A stretch of 64,000 nucleotides of DNA from Microbacterium neungamense (GCF_024971095.1 NZ_CP069717.1:62001-126000); one strand, 5' to 3'; counted from the first letter of the stretch, positions 46,317 through 54,598 are shown. Program-made: numbers and translations. Notes: generated by a model from the sequence alone, not told the origin.

Positions 46317-47402
46317 TCAGCCGATGTACTCGAGCGTGACCTTCTCGACCCACTCGCCGAGGTGCTCGCCGACGAAGTCGAAGTCGATCTCCTGGCGCGG
46401 CAGGCTCTCCATCAGCTCGACGACCTCAGGGTTGGCCTGGTCGATGGCGCCCTCGTTGACCGGCATGGCGTTGAACTCGGCCGCGAACTCGCCCTGCACC
46501 TCGGCGCTGCCGAACCAGTCGATGAACTCCTGCGCCTGCTCCTCGTTGCCCGAGCCGGCGATGGGGGCGATCTGCTCGGTGACGTACGGCACGCCGTACT
46601 CGGGGACGATGATCCCCGTCTTCGTGCCGTACTCGGCGTCGCGGGCGGCGATGCCGCTGGACGGCAGCACACCGTAGTCGACCTCGCCGCGGGTGATCCG
46701 GGCGTACAGGTCGGTGCCCTCGACCGCGGGGGAGCCGTTGGTGTAGTACGACTCGACGAGCTTCCAGCCCTTGTCGCTGACACCGAGGTCGCCGTCCTCG
46801 TCGAGGTTCTCGGTGAGGATGCTGGCGAGCACGAGCTGCGGGGTGGCCTGGCCGAGCGCCGGGTTCACCTCGTAGCGGCCCTTGTAGGTCTCGTCGGTCC
46901 ACAGCGTCTCGAGGTCGGCGGGCGGGTCGGTCACCCGGTTCTCGTCGTAGACCGTGACGATGGCCTGCTCGACCAGCGGCCAGTAGGCGCCGTCCTTCGC
47001 GTCGCCGGCTTCCTGCGGCACCTCGCCGCTCCACTCCGGCTCGTAGGCGGTGATGGCCTCCTCGGCCTTGAGCTGCTCGAAGAACATGTTGTTCAGGCCG
47101 AAGACGACGTCGCCGACCGGGTTGTTCTTCTCGGCGATGATGCGGTTGGTGAGATCCGCGCCGCCGAGCCCGACGATCTCGATGTCGAAGCCCGCCTTCT
47201 TGGCCTTCTCCACGATCCACTCGCCGCGACCGTCGCTGTTGGAGTTGGTGTAGACGATGAGGGTGCCGCCCTCGTCGCCGCCGCTTCCGCCTTCCGTGGC
47301 CTCGCCGGCCGGCTCCGCGGCAGCCGTGCAGCCGGTGAGTGCCAGTGCCGTGATCGTCGCCGCCCCGATGAGGGTCCAGCGCCTCTTCCGCATGTCGGCC
47401 AT
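46317..47402 (-). CDS. Extracellular solute-binding lipoprotein of the ABC importer
   Basis: The 361-residue precursor has a basic N-terminus (MADMRKRRW) and a signal peptide with a lipobox (LALTGC, Cys about residue 23). After a Gly/Glu linker, a type II binding protein fold begins GTLIVYTNSNSDGRGEWIVE. Later motifs AEKNNPVGDVVFGLNN, GVPYVTEQIAPIAGSGNEEQ and EFIDWFGSAEVQGEFA are those of the iron/2-aminoethylphosphonate-type SBP family. It is the first gene of the operon. The ligand is unknown; a phosphorus-containing solute fits the downstream phosphoesterase. The ATG follows AAGGACGACC. Confidence 0.92.
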   Translation of the reverse strand: MADMRKRRWTLIGAATITALALTGCTAAAEPAGEATEGGSGGDEGGTLIVYTNSNSDGRGEWIVEKAKKAGFDIEIVGLGGADLTNRIIAEKNNPVGDVVFGLNNMFFEQLKAEEAITAYEPEWSGEVPQEAGDAKDGAYWPLVEQAIVTVYDENRVTDPPADLETLWTDETYKGRYEVNPALGQATPQLVLASILTENLDEDGDLGVSDKGWKLVESYYTNGSPAVEGTDLYARITRGEVDYGVLPSSGIAARDAEYGTKTGIIVPEYGVPYVTEQIAPIAGSGNEEQAQEFIDWFGSAEVQGEFAAEFNAMPVNEGAIDQANPEVVELMESLPRQEIDFDFVGEHLGEWVEKVTLEYIG

Positions 47403-47428
47403 GGTCGTCCTTTCTCGCCTTCGAGGGT

Positions 47429-47444
47429 GTGTCCTATCCGACAC
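47429..47444. promoter_or_regulatory. Candidate operator in the importer leader
   Basis: GTGTC, six spacer bases and GACAC form a short inverted repeat 27 bases before the binding-protein start, in the 5' leader. LacI-type regulators bind roughly 14-20 base palindromes, usually with a central CG, which is not present here. The assignment is weak and based on position alone. Confidence 0.25.
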
Positions 47445-47715
47445 TACCCATTTCTTGTAGCCAACGCACAAAGAAACGCAAATCTCTTAAGCGCGGTCGC
47501 GTGGCCGCACCCAGAGTAAGACGGGTTGGTGAACCGCGGGGCACCGTGAGGTGAACGGATGCGGGCGGCCAGCTTCACGGGACGTGGCCGGGCGCGGCGG
47601 GCGGCGATGGCTCGCGGCTCGGCCGGCCCGGGGCCGGCGGAGGGCTGTGAGGGCCCTCTTCCGTCGGTGCAGTTGACGACATATCGTTGACTATCGTTCG
47701 ATCGAGGAGGTCACC
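47445..47715. other. Divergent promoter region between importer operon and padR
   Basis: The first 70 bases on the importer side are AT-rich for this genome (CACAAAGAAACGCAAATCTC), suiting a promoter reading left. The last 50 bases before padR hold ATATCGTTGACTATCGTT, a direct repeat of ATCGTT with the half-site TATCG. This could be the PadR autoregulatory site, overlapping its own promoter. The central part is plain high-GC sequence. Confidence 0.4.
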
Positions 47716-48294
47716 ATGGACGGTTCGTTCTCTTCCGGGGGATTCGGCGGACGCGGCTTCGGCGGCGGTGGATTCGGAGGCAATCCGGGCGCCGCCATCT
47801 GGGACGCGATGGAGCAGCTGAAGAACTCGTTCGAGCAGCGCGTCGGGCCCTCGCGCATGGCGCGCGGCGACGTCCGCGCGGCCGTGCTCGCGCTGCTCGC
47901 GGAGGAGCCGATGCACGGCTACCAGATCATCCACGAGATCGAGGACCGCAGCGGCGGGGCTTGGAAGCCGAGCGCGGGATCGGTCTACCCGACCCTGCAG
48001 CTGCTCGCCGACGAGGGCCTGATCAGCGCCGAGGAGCAGAACGGTCGCAAGACCTACACGCTCACCGAGGCCGGGCGCGAGGCCGTGGCGGAGAGCGCCG
48101 GCAAGCCCGCGCCGTGGGAGGCGTTCGGGTCGCGGCCGGGCGGACACATCGCCGCACTGCCGAAGGCGGGGATGGAGTTGGCGGCCGCGGCCGCGCAGGT
48201 CGCCCGCACCGGCACTCCGGAGCAGGTCACCGAAGCCGTCGCCGTGATCGACGAGGCCCGCCGTAGGCTGTACTCGATCCTCGCCAAGAGCTGA
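47716..48294 (+). CDS. PadR-family transcriptional regulator
   Basis: The 192-residue protein has a Gly/Phe-rich N-terminal tail of about 25 residues (GFGGRGFGGGGFGG). The PadR winged helix follows: MARGDVRAAVLALLAEEPMH, GYQIIHEIEDRSGGAWKPSA and GSVYPTLQLLADEGLI, then the helical C-terminal dimerisation part. GAGGAGGTC precedes the ATG. The Gly-rich tail is found in several actinobacterial PadR proteins. No transporter is adjacent, so the regulated gene is unclear. Confidence 0.93.
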   Translation: MDGSFSSGGFGGRGFGGGGFGGNPGAAIWDAMEQLKNSFEQRVGPSRMARGDVRAAVLALLAEEPMHGYQIIHEIEDRSGGAWKPSAGSVYPTLQLLADEGLISAEEQNGRKTYTLTEAGREAVAESAGKPAPWEAFGSRPGGHIAALPKAGMELAAAAAQVARTGTPEQVTEAVAVIDEARRRLYSILAKS

Positions 48295-48304
48295 GGGTTC
48301 GAGC

Positions 48305-48520
48305 TCCGGCTCGGACCCTGAGCCTGTCGAAGGGTCCGGATGCGGTTTCGGACCCTGAGCTTGCCGAAGGGGCGGGTGCGGGTGTGTGGACCCTGAGCTT
48401 GTCGAAGGGCCCGGCGACGCTTCGACAGGCTCAGCGTCCGGCAGTGGCCGGGCGGGGACGCTTCGACAGGCTCAGCGTCCGGGTGTGGCGGGGACGCTTC
48501 GAGAGGCTCAGCGTCCGCAG
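48305..48520. repeat. Cluster of CTTCGACAGGCTCAG repeats in both orientations
   Basis: Three copies in one direction (GGACCCTGAGCCTGTCGAAG, GGACCCTGAGCTTGCCGAAG, GGACCCTGAGCTTGTCGAAG) are followed by three in the other (GACGCTTCGACAGGCTCAGC twice, then GACGCTTCGAGAGGCTCAGC). Opposed copies could pair into a large stem. The cluster fills the whole gap between padR and the kinase gene. No protein-coding signal is seen. Confidence 0.92.
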
Positions 48521-48544
48521 GCGGGGCAGGACGGGGGAGGGTGG

Positions 48545-50203
48545 ATGAACCATCGGGCGCGGTACCGGCGCATCCTGTCGTTCGCGGCGCGTGCGCTGGT
48601 GCAGATCTGGTGGTTCGAGCTCGTGCTCCCGCGCGTCGGCTTCGTGCGTCTCGCCGAGGGCACGCGGGATGCCCGGATGCTGCGCCTGGCCCGCCGGTTC
48701 CGCGACCTCGCCGTCGAGCTCGGCGGACTGATGATCAAGGTCGGGCAGTTCCTCTCTTCGCGGCTGGACGTGCTGCCGCCCGAGATCACTGCCGAACTCG
48801 CCGGTCTCCAGGACGAGGTGCCGCCCGTGCCCTTCCCGGAGATCCGGGCGCTCGCCGAAGCCGAGCTCGGCGTGCCGCTGGAGCGCGCCTTCGCGTCGTT
48901 CGAGCCGGTGCCGGTCGCCGCGGCATCCCTCGGGCAGGCGCACCGCGCGACGCTCTCGGCATCCGACGCCGCCGACACCGGGCTCGACCGCGTCGTCGTC
49001 AAGGTGCAGCGACCGGGCATCGACGGCATCGTGGCGGTCGACCTCGCCGCGCTGCGGCGGGTGGCCGGCTGGCTCCGCCGCATCCGCATCGTCGCCGACC
49101 GCGTCGACGCCCCCGCCCTCGTCGAGGAGTTCGCGCAGACCTGCCACGAGGAGATCGACTACCTGCACGAGGCCGCGAACGCCGAGCGCTTCGCGGAGTG
49201 CTTCGCGGGCGACCCCCGCGTGGGCGCGCCACAGGTCGTGTGGGAGCGCACCACGCGCCGCGTGCTCACGCTCGAGGACGTCACCGCGATCAAGATCAAC
49301 GACCATCGCGGCCTCCGCGATGCCGGGATCGACCCCGCCGAGGTCGCGCAGGTGTTCGCCGAGGTGATGCTCGACCAGGTGTTCACCCACTCGTTCGTGC
49401 ACGCGGATCCGCATCCGGGGAACATCTTCGTGACGCCGGATGCCGGGAGGGGCTGGCGGCTGACGTTCGTGGACTTCGGGATGATGGCGGAGGTGCCGGA
49501 CGGCATCCGTGCGGGCCTGCGCACCCTGGTCATCGCGGTGGCCTCGCGCGACAGCCGCGGTCTCGTCGCCGCGGCCCGGCAGATCGGGGTGCTCTTGCCC
49601 GCCGCGAACACCGTCGAACTCGAGCGGGCCCTCACCGTGCTGTTCGCGCGCTTCGGCGGGATGGGGTTCAACCAGCTGCGCGACGTGGACCCGCGCGAGT
49701 TCCGCGACTTCGCCGTCGAGTTCGGCGACACCGTCCGGGCTCTGCCCGTCCAGTTCCCCGAGAAGCTGCTGCTGCTCATGCGCGCCGTCTCGCTGACCTC
49801 CGGGATGTGCAGCTCGCTGGATCCGGACTTCAACATCTGGGAACCGGTCGAGCCGTACGCCGGGCGGCTGCTGCGCGACGAGAGCGGCGGATTCGCGCAG
49901 GACCTCGGCAGGCAGACCCTCACGAACGCCGGCATCCTGTGGCGGCTGCCGCAGCGCGTGGACTCGCTGATCAGCCGCTTCGACGCCGGTACGCTCACGT
50001 TCGACACCACCGCGCTCGAGCGCCGCCTCGACCGGCTGGTGCGCATCGGCCGGCGGGCGGTGTCGGCCGTCCTGTTCGCCGGGCTGTTCATCGGCGGCGC
50101 GCTGCTGCTGGCGCCCGCGGCTCCGCTCGGGGTCGTGTTGATGTGCGCGTCGGCGGTGCCGCTGCTGCACGCCGTGTTCGGCGCGCCGGGCGGACGCGCC
50201 TGA
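48545..50203 (+). CDS. ABC1/UbiB-family protein kinase-like protein
   Basis: The 552-residue protein has the family hallmarks in order: KxGQ motif LMIKVGQFLSSR (about residue 62), Ala-rich nucleotide loop PVAAASLGQAHRA (about 122), the Lys of VVVKVQRPGI, EIDYLHEAANAERF, catalytic VHADPHPGNIFV (about 288) and DFG in FVDFGMMAEVP. Two hydrophobic helices at the C-terminus (about 505-545) anchor it in the membrane. Homologues support quinone or lipid metabolism through atypical ATPase activity; in actinobacteria the role is not established. Start MNHRARYR follows GGAGGGTGG. Confidence 0.93.
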   Translation: MNHRARYRRILSFAARALVQIWWFELVLPRVGFVRLAEGTRDARMLRLARRFRDLAVELGGLMIKVGQFLSSRLDVLPPEITAELAGLQDEVPPVPFPEIRALAEAELGVPLERAFASFEPVPVAAASLGQAHRATLSASDAADTGLDRVVVKVQRPGIDGIVAVDLAALRRVAGWLRRIRIVADRVDAPALVEEFAQTCHEEIDYLHEAANAERFAECFAGDPRVGAPQVVWERTTRRVLTLEDVTAIKINDHRGLRDAGIDPAEVAQVFAEVMLDQVFTHSFVHADPHPGNIFVTPDAGRGWRLTFVDFGMMAEVPDGIRAGLRTLVIAVASRDSRGLVAAARQIGVLLPAANTVELERALTVLFARFGGMGFNQLRDVDPREFRDFAVEFGDTVRALPVQFPEKLLLLMRAVSLTSGMCSSLDPDFNIWEPVEPYAGRLLRDESGGFAQDLGRQTLTNAGILWRLPQRVDSLISRFDAGTLTFDTTALERRLDRLVRIGRRAVSAVLFAGLFIGGALLLAPAAPLGVVLMCASAVPLLHAVFGAPGGRA

Positions 50204-50290
50204 GCCCGCGACGGGCGGCTGCCCGTGGGCCGGCGCCGGGTGCCTGAGTCCGGCGCCGGGACTGGACGGATGCTGGGGAAGAATGGGCCC

Positions 50291-51262
50291 ATGGAGAAGG
50301 TCATCCTCGACTGCGACCCCGGCCACGACGACGCGATCGCCATCATGCTGGCGGCCGGCAACCCGGCCATCGACCTGCTCGGCATCACGACCGTCGCCGG
50401 CAACCAGACGCTGGAGAAGGTGACCCGCAACGCCCTGTCGGTGTGCACGGTCTCCGGCATCCGTGTCCCCGTCGCGCGAGGATCCGCGGGACCGCTCGTC
50501 GGGACGCAGGTGATCGCCGAGGACATCCACGGTGACACGGGCCTCGACGGACCCGTGCTTCCTGAGCCCGCGTTCCACCTCGATCCTCGGCACGCCGTCG
50601 AGTTCATCATCGACACCGTTATGGCGCACGAGCCGGGCACGGTGAACCTCGTCCCCGTCGGGCCGCTCACCAACATCGCGCTGGCGCTGCGCACCGAGCC
50701 GCGCATCGCCGATCGGGTGAAGTCCGTCGTGCTCATGGGCGGCGCGCACACGCGCGGCAACGTCACCCCGCACGCCGAGTTCAACGTCTACGCCGATCCG
50801 GAGGCGGCCGAGGCGGTGTTCCGCGCCGACTGGGAGGTGACGATGGTCGGTCTCGACACCACGCATCAGGCGCTCGCCACGGCCGAGCTCCAGGAGCGGG
50901 TGCGTGCGATCGGCGGGCCGGTGGCCGGGTTCGCGCTGGACATCTGGGGCTTCGTCGGCGACGCCTACCGGCGGCAGTACGAGTTCGACTTCCCTCCCGT
51001 GCACGACGCGTGCTGCATCGCCGCGCTCATCGACCCGGCGGTTCTCACGACCGCGGCGGCGGACGTCCGGGTGGAGCTGCGGGGCGAGTGGACTCGCGGG
51101 ACGACCGTGGTGAACTTCGCGGACGTCCCGGGCATGCATCACAGCGACGGCTCGGCGCAGCGGCAGACCGACTTCCGCACGCGCGTTGCCCTCGGGATCG
51201 ACCAGGACCGGTTCGCCGACCTGGTGGTCGACGCGATCGGCCGGCTCACCGCGGAGCTCTGA
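50291..51262 (+). CDS. Inosine/uridine-preferring nucleoside hydrolase
   Basis: Cleaves the N-glycosidic bond of ribonucleosides to give ribose and a free base. The 323-residue enzyme has the calcium/ribose signature ILDCDPGHDDAIAIMLA (residues 5-21), then GNQTLEKVTRNAL, VNLVPVGPLTNIALALR, EFNVYADPEAAEAVF and the C-terminal metal residue in PPVHDACCIAALIDP. The His in HDACC is typical for the pyrimidine-preferring RihA/RihB side, but specificity is not certain. It is cytoplasmic. It lies 87 bases after the kinase gene and 24 bases before the epimerase gene, and may be co-transcribed with the latter. Confidence 0.95.
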   Translation: MEKVILDCDPGHDDAIAIMLAAGNPAIDLLGITTVAGNQTLEKVTRNALSVCTVSGIRVPVARGSAGPLVGTQVIAEDIHGDTGLDGPVLPEPAFHLDPRHAVEFIIDTVMAHEPGTVNLVPVGPLTNIALALRTEPRIADRVKSVVLMGGAHTRGNVTPHAEFNVYADPEAAEAVFRADWEVTMVGLDTTHQALATAELQERVRAIGGPVAGFALDIWGFVGDAYRRQYEFDFPPVHDACCIAALIDPAVLTTAAADVRVELRGEWTRGTTVVNFADVPGMHHSDGSAQRQTDFRTRVALGIDQDRFADLVVDAIGRLTAEL

Positions 51263-51286
51263 GCGCTCCGGCGTTACTGTGGCCGC

Positions 51287-51976
51287 ATGGCAGAGTCCGC
51301 TCCCACCTACACGGCCGCCGCGGTGCGCGCGGCCGAGGCTCCGCTCCTCGCCGCCGGGGTGCCGCTGATGCGCCGCGCGGCCGCCGCCCTTGCCGAGGTG
51401 ATCGCGGAGGTGATCGCGGAAACGATCCCCGAGCAGGTCGCGGAGCATCCGCCGCAGCGGATGTTGGTGCTGACCGGCGCCGGCGACAACGGCGGCGACG
51501 CGCTGTTCGCGGCGGCGGCACTGGCCGAGCGGGGCGTGCGGGTCGACGTCCTGCGTACGGCGGACCGCTTGCACGAGGAGGCGCTCGCCGCGGCGACGGA
51601 TGCCGGTGCCGCGCCGATCTCCCTTTCCGACCTCGAGCCGGCGGCGTACGACCTCGTCGTGGACGGCATCCTCGGCATCGGCGCGCGCGGTGGCCTGCGA
51701 GGTGCGGCGCGGGATGCCGTGGGCGTTCTGCTGCCGGCGAGGCCGCGCGTGATCGCCGTCGACCTGCCCAGTGGGCTCGACCCGGACACCGGTGCGTCGG
51801 ATGGCGTCGTCCTGCCGGCCGAGACCACGGTGACCTTCGGTGCGGTGAAAACCGGTCTCACCCGCGGCGACGGTCCGCGGCTGTGTGGTCGGATCGTGCT
51901 GGTGGAGCTGGGTCTGATGCTCGGGGAGCCGGTCGGGCAGGCCGTGGTCGATGAGGTGCGCGTCGGGCATCCGTGA
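51287..51976 (+). CDS. nnrE: NAD(P)H-hydrate epimerase
   Basis: Repairs the R form of hydrated NAD(P)H so that the dehydratase can act. The 229-residue protein is a stand-alone YjeF_N domain; the usual fused ADP/ATP-dependent dehydratase half is absent and is not found nearby. Key motifs: TGAGDNGGDALFAAAAL (phosphate loop, about 63-79), DLVVDGILGIGARGGLRGAA and VIAVDLPSGLDPDTGASDG with the catalytic Asp. The GAGDNGGDA loop has Asp where many members have Asn (GxGNNGGD). A start with weak ribosome site is used. Confidence 0.9.
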   Translation: MAESAPTYTAAAVRAAEAPLLAAGVPLMRRAAAALAEVIAEVIAETIPEQVAEHPPQRMLVLTGAGDNGGDALFAAAALAERGVRVDVLRTADRLHEEALAAATDAGAAPISLSDLEPAAYDLVVDGILGIGARGGLRGAARDAVGVLLPARPRVIAVDLPSGLDPDTGASDGVVLPAETTVTFGAVKTGLTRGDGPRLCGRIVLVELGLMLGEPVGQAVVDEVRVGHP

Positions 51977-52172
51977 CGGGTGGCGGTTGCGAGCCCCCGG
52001 ACAGGATGCCGTTCTCGGAGAACCCAGACCACTCGTGCTCGAGGCGGCGTGTCGCGCGGGCGACGCGCCGGGCGGCAGGCAGTCCGTCTGGGTTTTCCGC
52101 GGGTGCAGCTCAGGTGGACGTAGGCGGTCGCGTGCCTCAGCGCGACGCGCCCTCCGAATCGGCGGGACGAGC

Positions 52173-52306
52173 TCAGGCAGCTGAGCCCTGCGCGGCGTCC
52201 GCCTCGGTCCGCGCCAGATACTCGCGGATGGTGTCGCGGCTGCGGGCCAGGCACGCGATCCGGTCTTCAAGCCCCTCCAGTTCCGCACCGAGCAGGGCCG
52301 CAACCG
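52173..52306 (-). pseudogene. MerR-family regulator, C-terminal fragment
   Basis: About 44 codons read TVAALLGAELEGLEDRIACL followed by ARSRDTIREYLARTEADA and a stop. This is the closing coiled-coil helix of MerR regulators, with the I-x-x-L-x-R-x-R-D-x-I-x-x-Y-L pattern. The DNA-binding part is missing: the minus-strand frame meets the plus-strand MFS fragment head to head at about 52307. The preceding 51977-52172 stretch has no gene but contains an inverted pair, CGGAGAACCCAGAC and GTCTGGGTTTTCCG. Confidence 0.55.
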
Positions 52307-52307
52307 T

Positions 52308-52832
52308 TCGAGGGCCTACACATTCCTCACTCGGCTTGCCGCGCCCGCGGCGACGGCGCTCCCGGGTGGGATGAGCACGGTGCTGCTCGTCTTCGGAGCG
52401 GCATCAGCGGCGGGGCTCGTCGCCGCCGCCCGTGTCGGACAGGGCACGGTCAAGGGCCTCAGCGTCTCCCTCGCGGTGACGGCGTTCGCCGTGGCGGCTT
52501 CCTCCGTCGCGTCCTCTCCGATGGTCTCGGTCTTCGTCGTTCTGCTCTGGGGCTTGGGATCCGGAGCCTTTCCCCCGCTGGCCCAGACGCTCATCCTGCG
52601 TATCGCCGGCATCCGTCATCGCGACTTCGCAGGCGCACTGATCCCGGTGCTGTTCAACGGCGGCATCGCCATCGGTGCGGGTGCGGCAGCAGCCCTCGTC
52701 GGGGCCGGCGGTCCGATGATGCTGCCGCTGCCAGCGGCGTTCGTCATCCTGGCCGCCACGGTCGCCCTCGCGATCGCCGAGGCGGTGCGTCCGCGGGCAG
52801 AGGGTCCGGCTCTCCAGCCATGCTCGGCGTGA
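52308..52832 (+). pseudogene. Major-facilitator transporter, C-terminal half
   Basis: The frame enters at AYTFLTRLAAPAATALPGGM and runs through about five hydrophobic helices (STVLLVFGAASAAGLVAAAR, MVSVFVVLLWGLGSGAFPPL, VLFNGGIAIGAGAAAALVGA, FVILAATVALAIAEAV). This matches the last half of a DHA1-type drug transporter, usually about 400 residues. The N-terminal six helices are gone and no proper start is present. The deletion seems to have removed the divergent promoter region between this gene and the MerR gene. Confidence 0.7.
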
Positions 52833-52848
52833 CCGCGGGAAGAAGGTC

Positions 52849-52896
52849 TTGACACGGCATCCGCGGCGTCCTAACGTACAACCAAATGGTTGTACG
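52849..52896 (+). promoter_or_regulatory. Promoter with overlapping palindromic ArsR operator, leaderless start
   Basis: TTGACA at 52849-52854, a 17-base spacer and TAACGT at 52872-52877 make a plausible promoter. A perfect inverted repeat CGTACAACCA-AA-TGGTTGTACG (52875-52896) overlaps the -10 element and the ATG at 52886. Transcription would begin at or within 2 bases of the ATG, so the mRNA is probably leaderless. No ribosome site is seen. Binding of the ArsR product to this site would block its own promoter. Confidence 0.7.
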
Positions 52897-53266
52897 AAGT
52901 GAACTCAGTGAAGCGGAGATCGACCGTGTGTTCCACGCACTGGCGACGGCGACCCGGCGCGACATCCTGCGCCGGACGATCGAGCGGGAGCAGTCCGTCT
53001 CGGAGCTGGCGCGCGACTACGACATGTCCTTCGCCGCGGTCCAGAAGCATGTGGCCGTGCTCGAGGAGGCGCGGCTCATCGTCAAGCGCGCCGAGGGACG
53101 CGAGCGGCTCGTCCGCGCGAACCCCGACATGATCGCGCGCGCCCGGGCCCTGCTCGCCCGGTACGAGGAACTCTGGCGGGCGCGCATCGCCCGCCTCGAC
53201 GACCTGCTGGCGGAGCCGCCGGCATCCGAGGAACGAAACGCCGAACGCACCCAAGAAGGAGACTGA
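52886..53266 (+). CDS. ArsR-family regulator
   Basis: The 126-residue winged-helix protein starts MVVRSELSEAEIDRVFHALA and continues with the ArsR pattern ATRRDILRRTIEREQSVSEL and YDMSFAAVQKHVAVLEEARL. It lacks the CxC metal motif, so it is not a metal sensor of the classical kind. Pairs of such regulators with an SRPBCC (AHSA1-like) protein are common. Its stop lies 2 bases before the next gene, so the two are translated together. The start codon lies inside the palindromic operator. Confidence 0.93.
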   Translation: MVVRSELSEAEIDRVFHALATATRRDILRRTIEREQSVSELARDYDMSFAAVQKHVAVLEEARLIVKRAEGRERLVRANPDMIARARALLARYEELWRARIARLDDLLAEPPASEERNAERTQEGD

Positions 53267-53268
53267 CA

Positions 53269-54249
53269 ATGCCTGTCACCGACGTCACCACCGACACCGA
53301 GAACCTGACGATGACCGTCACGGCCGACCTGGCCGCCCCGGTCGAGCGGGTCTGGGCCGCGTACAGCGACCCGCGGCAGCTCGAACGGTTCTGGGGCCCT
53401 CCCGGGTGGCCTGCCGCCTTCACCGCCTGGGACCACACCGTCGGCGGCCGCGCGACGTACACGATGACCGGCCCGCGCGGCGAGCGGTCCTCCGGGTACT
53501 GGGAGTTCCTCGCGATCGAGGAGCCGCACCGCTTCGAAGTGCTCGACGGGTTCACGGACGAGAACGGGAACCCCACCACCGAGTTCCCCACCATGCGGAT
53601 GGTGTTCACGTTCGAGCCGGCCGCGGAAGGAACCCGGATGGTGACGAAGACCCACTTCGAATCGATCGACGCGCTCGAGCAGGTTGTCGCGATGGGCGCC
53701 GTCGAGGGCACCAGGATGGCGATGAGCCAGCTGGACGCGGTGCTGCAGGACCTCCGCGAGTACGCCCAGGGCAAGGGCACACGGGTCGAGCTGCTCGACG
53801 ACACGCACGTGAGGATCACCCGGCTCGTGGACGGACCGCGCGACATGGTGTGGCGTGCGCACACCGATCCCGACCTCATTCGCCGCTGGATGCTCGGCCC
53901 CGACGGCTGGGAGATGACGGAGTGCGAGGTCGGCCTGGCCGCGGGCGACCGCTACCGCACCTCCTGGGCGCCGGTCGGCGACACCGAAGGCGAACCGTTC
54001 GGGTTCGAGGGCGAGATGCTGCTCGTCGATGCGCCGCGCCGCGCCGTCCAGCTCGAGCGGATGCAGGGCACCGACGGCCCCGACGTGCTCAACGACATCA
54101 ACTTCTACGAAGAGGACGGCGCGACACTCATCACCGTGCTCATGGAGTTCCCGGACGCGGAGACCCGCGACGCCATCCTCGCCACCGGAATGGCCGACGG
54201 CATGGAAGCCTCGTACAGCCGCCTCGAGTCGGCGGTACTCACGGTCTGA
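53269..54249 (+). CDS. Tandem SRPBCC (AHSA1-like) domain protein
   Basis: The 326-residue protein contains two START/SRPBCC folds of about 160 residues each. The first runs from DLAAPVERVWAAYSDPRQLE with RFWGPPGWP to SQLDAVLQDLREYAQ. The second runs from ITRLVDGPRDMVWRAHTDPD with RRWMLGPDGW to the end. These AHSA1-type domains bind hydrophobic ligands; the ligand here is unknown. AAGGAG precedes the ATG. Fusion of two domains in one chain is known in this family. The partner regulator is expected to respond to the same or a related ligand. Confidence 0.92.
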   Translation: MPVTDVTTDTENLTMTVTADLAAPVERVWAAYSDPRQLERFWGPPGWPAAFTAWDHTVGGRATYTMTGPRGERSSGYWEFLAIEEPHRFEVLDGFTDENGNPTTEFPTMRMVFTFEPAAEGTRMVTKTHFESIDALEQVVAMGAVEGTRMAMSQLDAVLQDLREYAQGKGTRVELLDDTHVRITRLVDGPRDMVWRAHTDPDLIRRWMLGPDGWEMTECEVGLAAGDRYRTSWAPVGDTEGEPFGFEGEMLLVDAPRRAVQLERMQGTDGPDVLNDINFYEEDGATLITVLMEFPDAETRDAILATGMADGMEASYSRLESAVLTV

Positions 54250-54253
54250 TCGG

Positions 54254-54292
54254 GCGGGGCCGGCCGATCCGTCGCGGGTCGGCCGGCCCCGC
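54254..54292. terminator. Strong GC-rich hairpin between convergent genes
   Basis: GCGGGGCCGGCCGA and TCGGCCGGCCCCGC pair perfectly (14 bases) around an 11-base loop, 4 bases after the SRPBCC stop and 10 bases beyond the stop of the convergent DUF503 gene. It probably serves both transcripts. Confidence 0.8.
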
Positions 54293-54301
54293 GTCGTCCC
54301 G

Positions 54302-54598
54302 TCAGTCCTCGCTGGAGTGCAGGCCGCGGCGGGTGGACAGCAGCGTGACCTCCGGATGCTGCTCGACGAGCATCCGTTCGGCCTGATCCAGCACGTCGCG
54401 GACGTGCGAGGCGTGCGCGGCGACGACCGAGACGCCGATCTGCGTGCGGCGGTGCAGATCCGCCGAACCCACCTCGGCGGCGGACGCCTCGGTGCGGCGG
54501 CTGAGGTCGGCGATCAGCGGCCGGATCACGCTGCGCTTCTCCTTGAGCGAGTGCACGTCGCCCAGCAGGATGTCGAACTCGATCCACCCGATCCACAT
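54302..54598 (-). CDS. DUF503-family (YlxP-like) protein
   Basis: The 98-residue protein has the DUF503 signature ILLGDVHSLKEKRSVIRPLI (about residues 10-29) and continues IGVSVVAAHASHVRDVLDQA. In many bacteria the gene lies near rbfA and infB, but that context is absent here. Function unknown; a ferredoxin-like fold is predicted for the family. The start MWIGWIEF is the first ATG. Confidence 0.88.
   Translation of the reverse strand: MWIGWIEFDILLGDVHSLKEKRSVIRPLIADLSRRTEASAAEVGSADLHRRTQIGVSVVAAHASHVRDVLDQAERMLVEQHPEVTLLSTRRGLHSSED

Noticed and set aside
48305..48520. CRISPR-like array or integron sites
   Set aside because: Copies occur in both orientations and without regular spacers; no cas or integrase gene is near.
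48431..52303. Open frame of about 1290 codons on the minus strand
   Set aside because: It is antisense to the ABC1 kinase, nucleoside hydrolase and epimerase genes, which have clear family motifs. The product is Arg/Gly/Ala-rich with no domain, an effect of high third-position GC.
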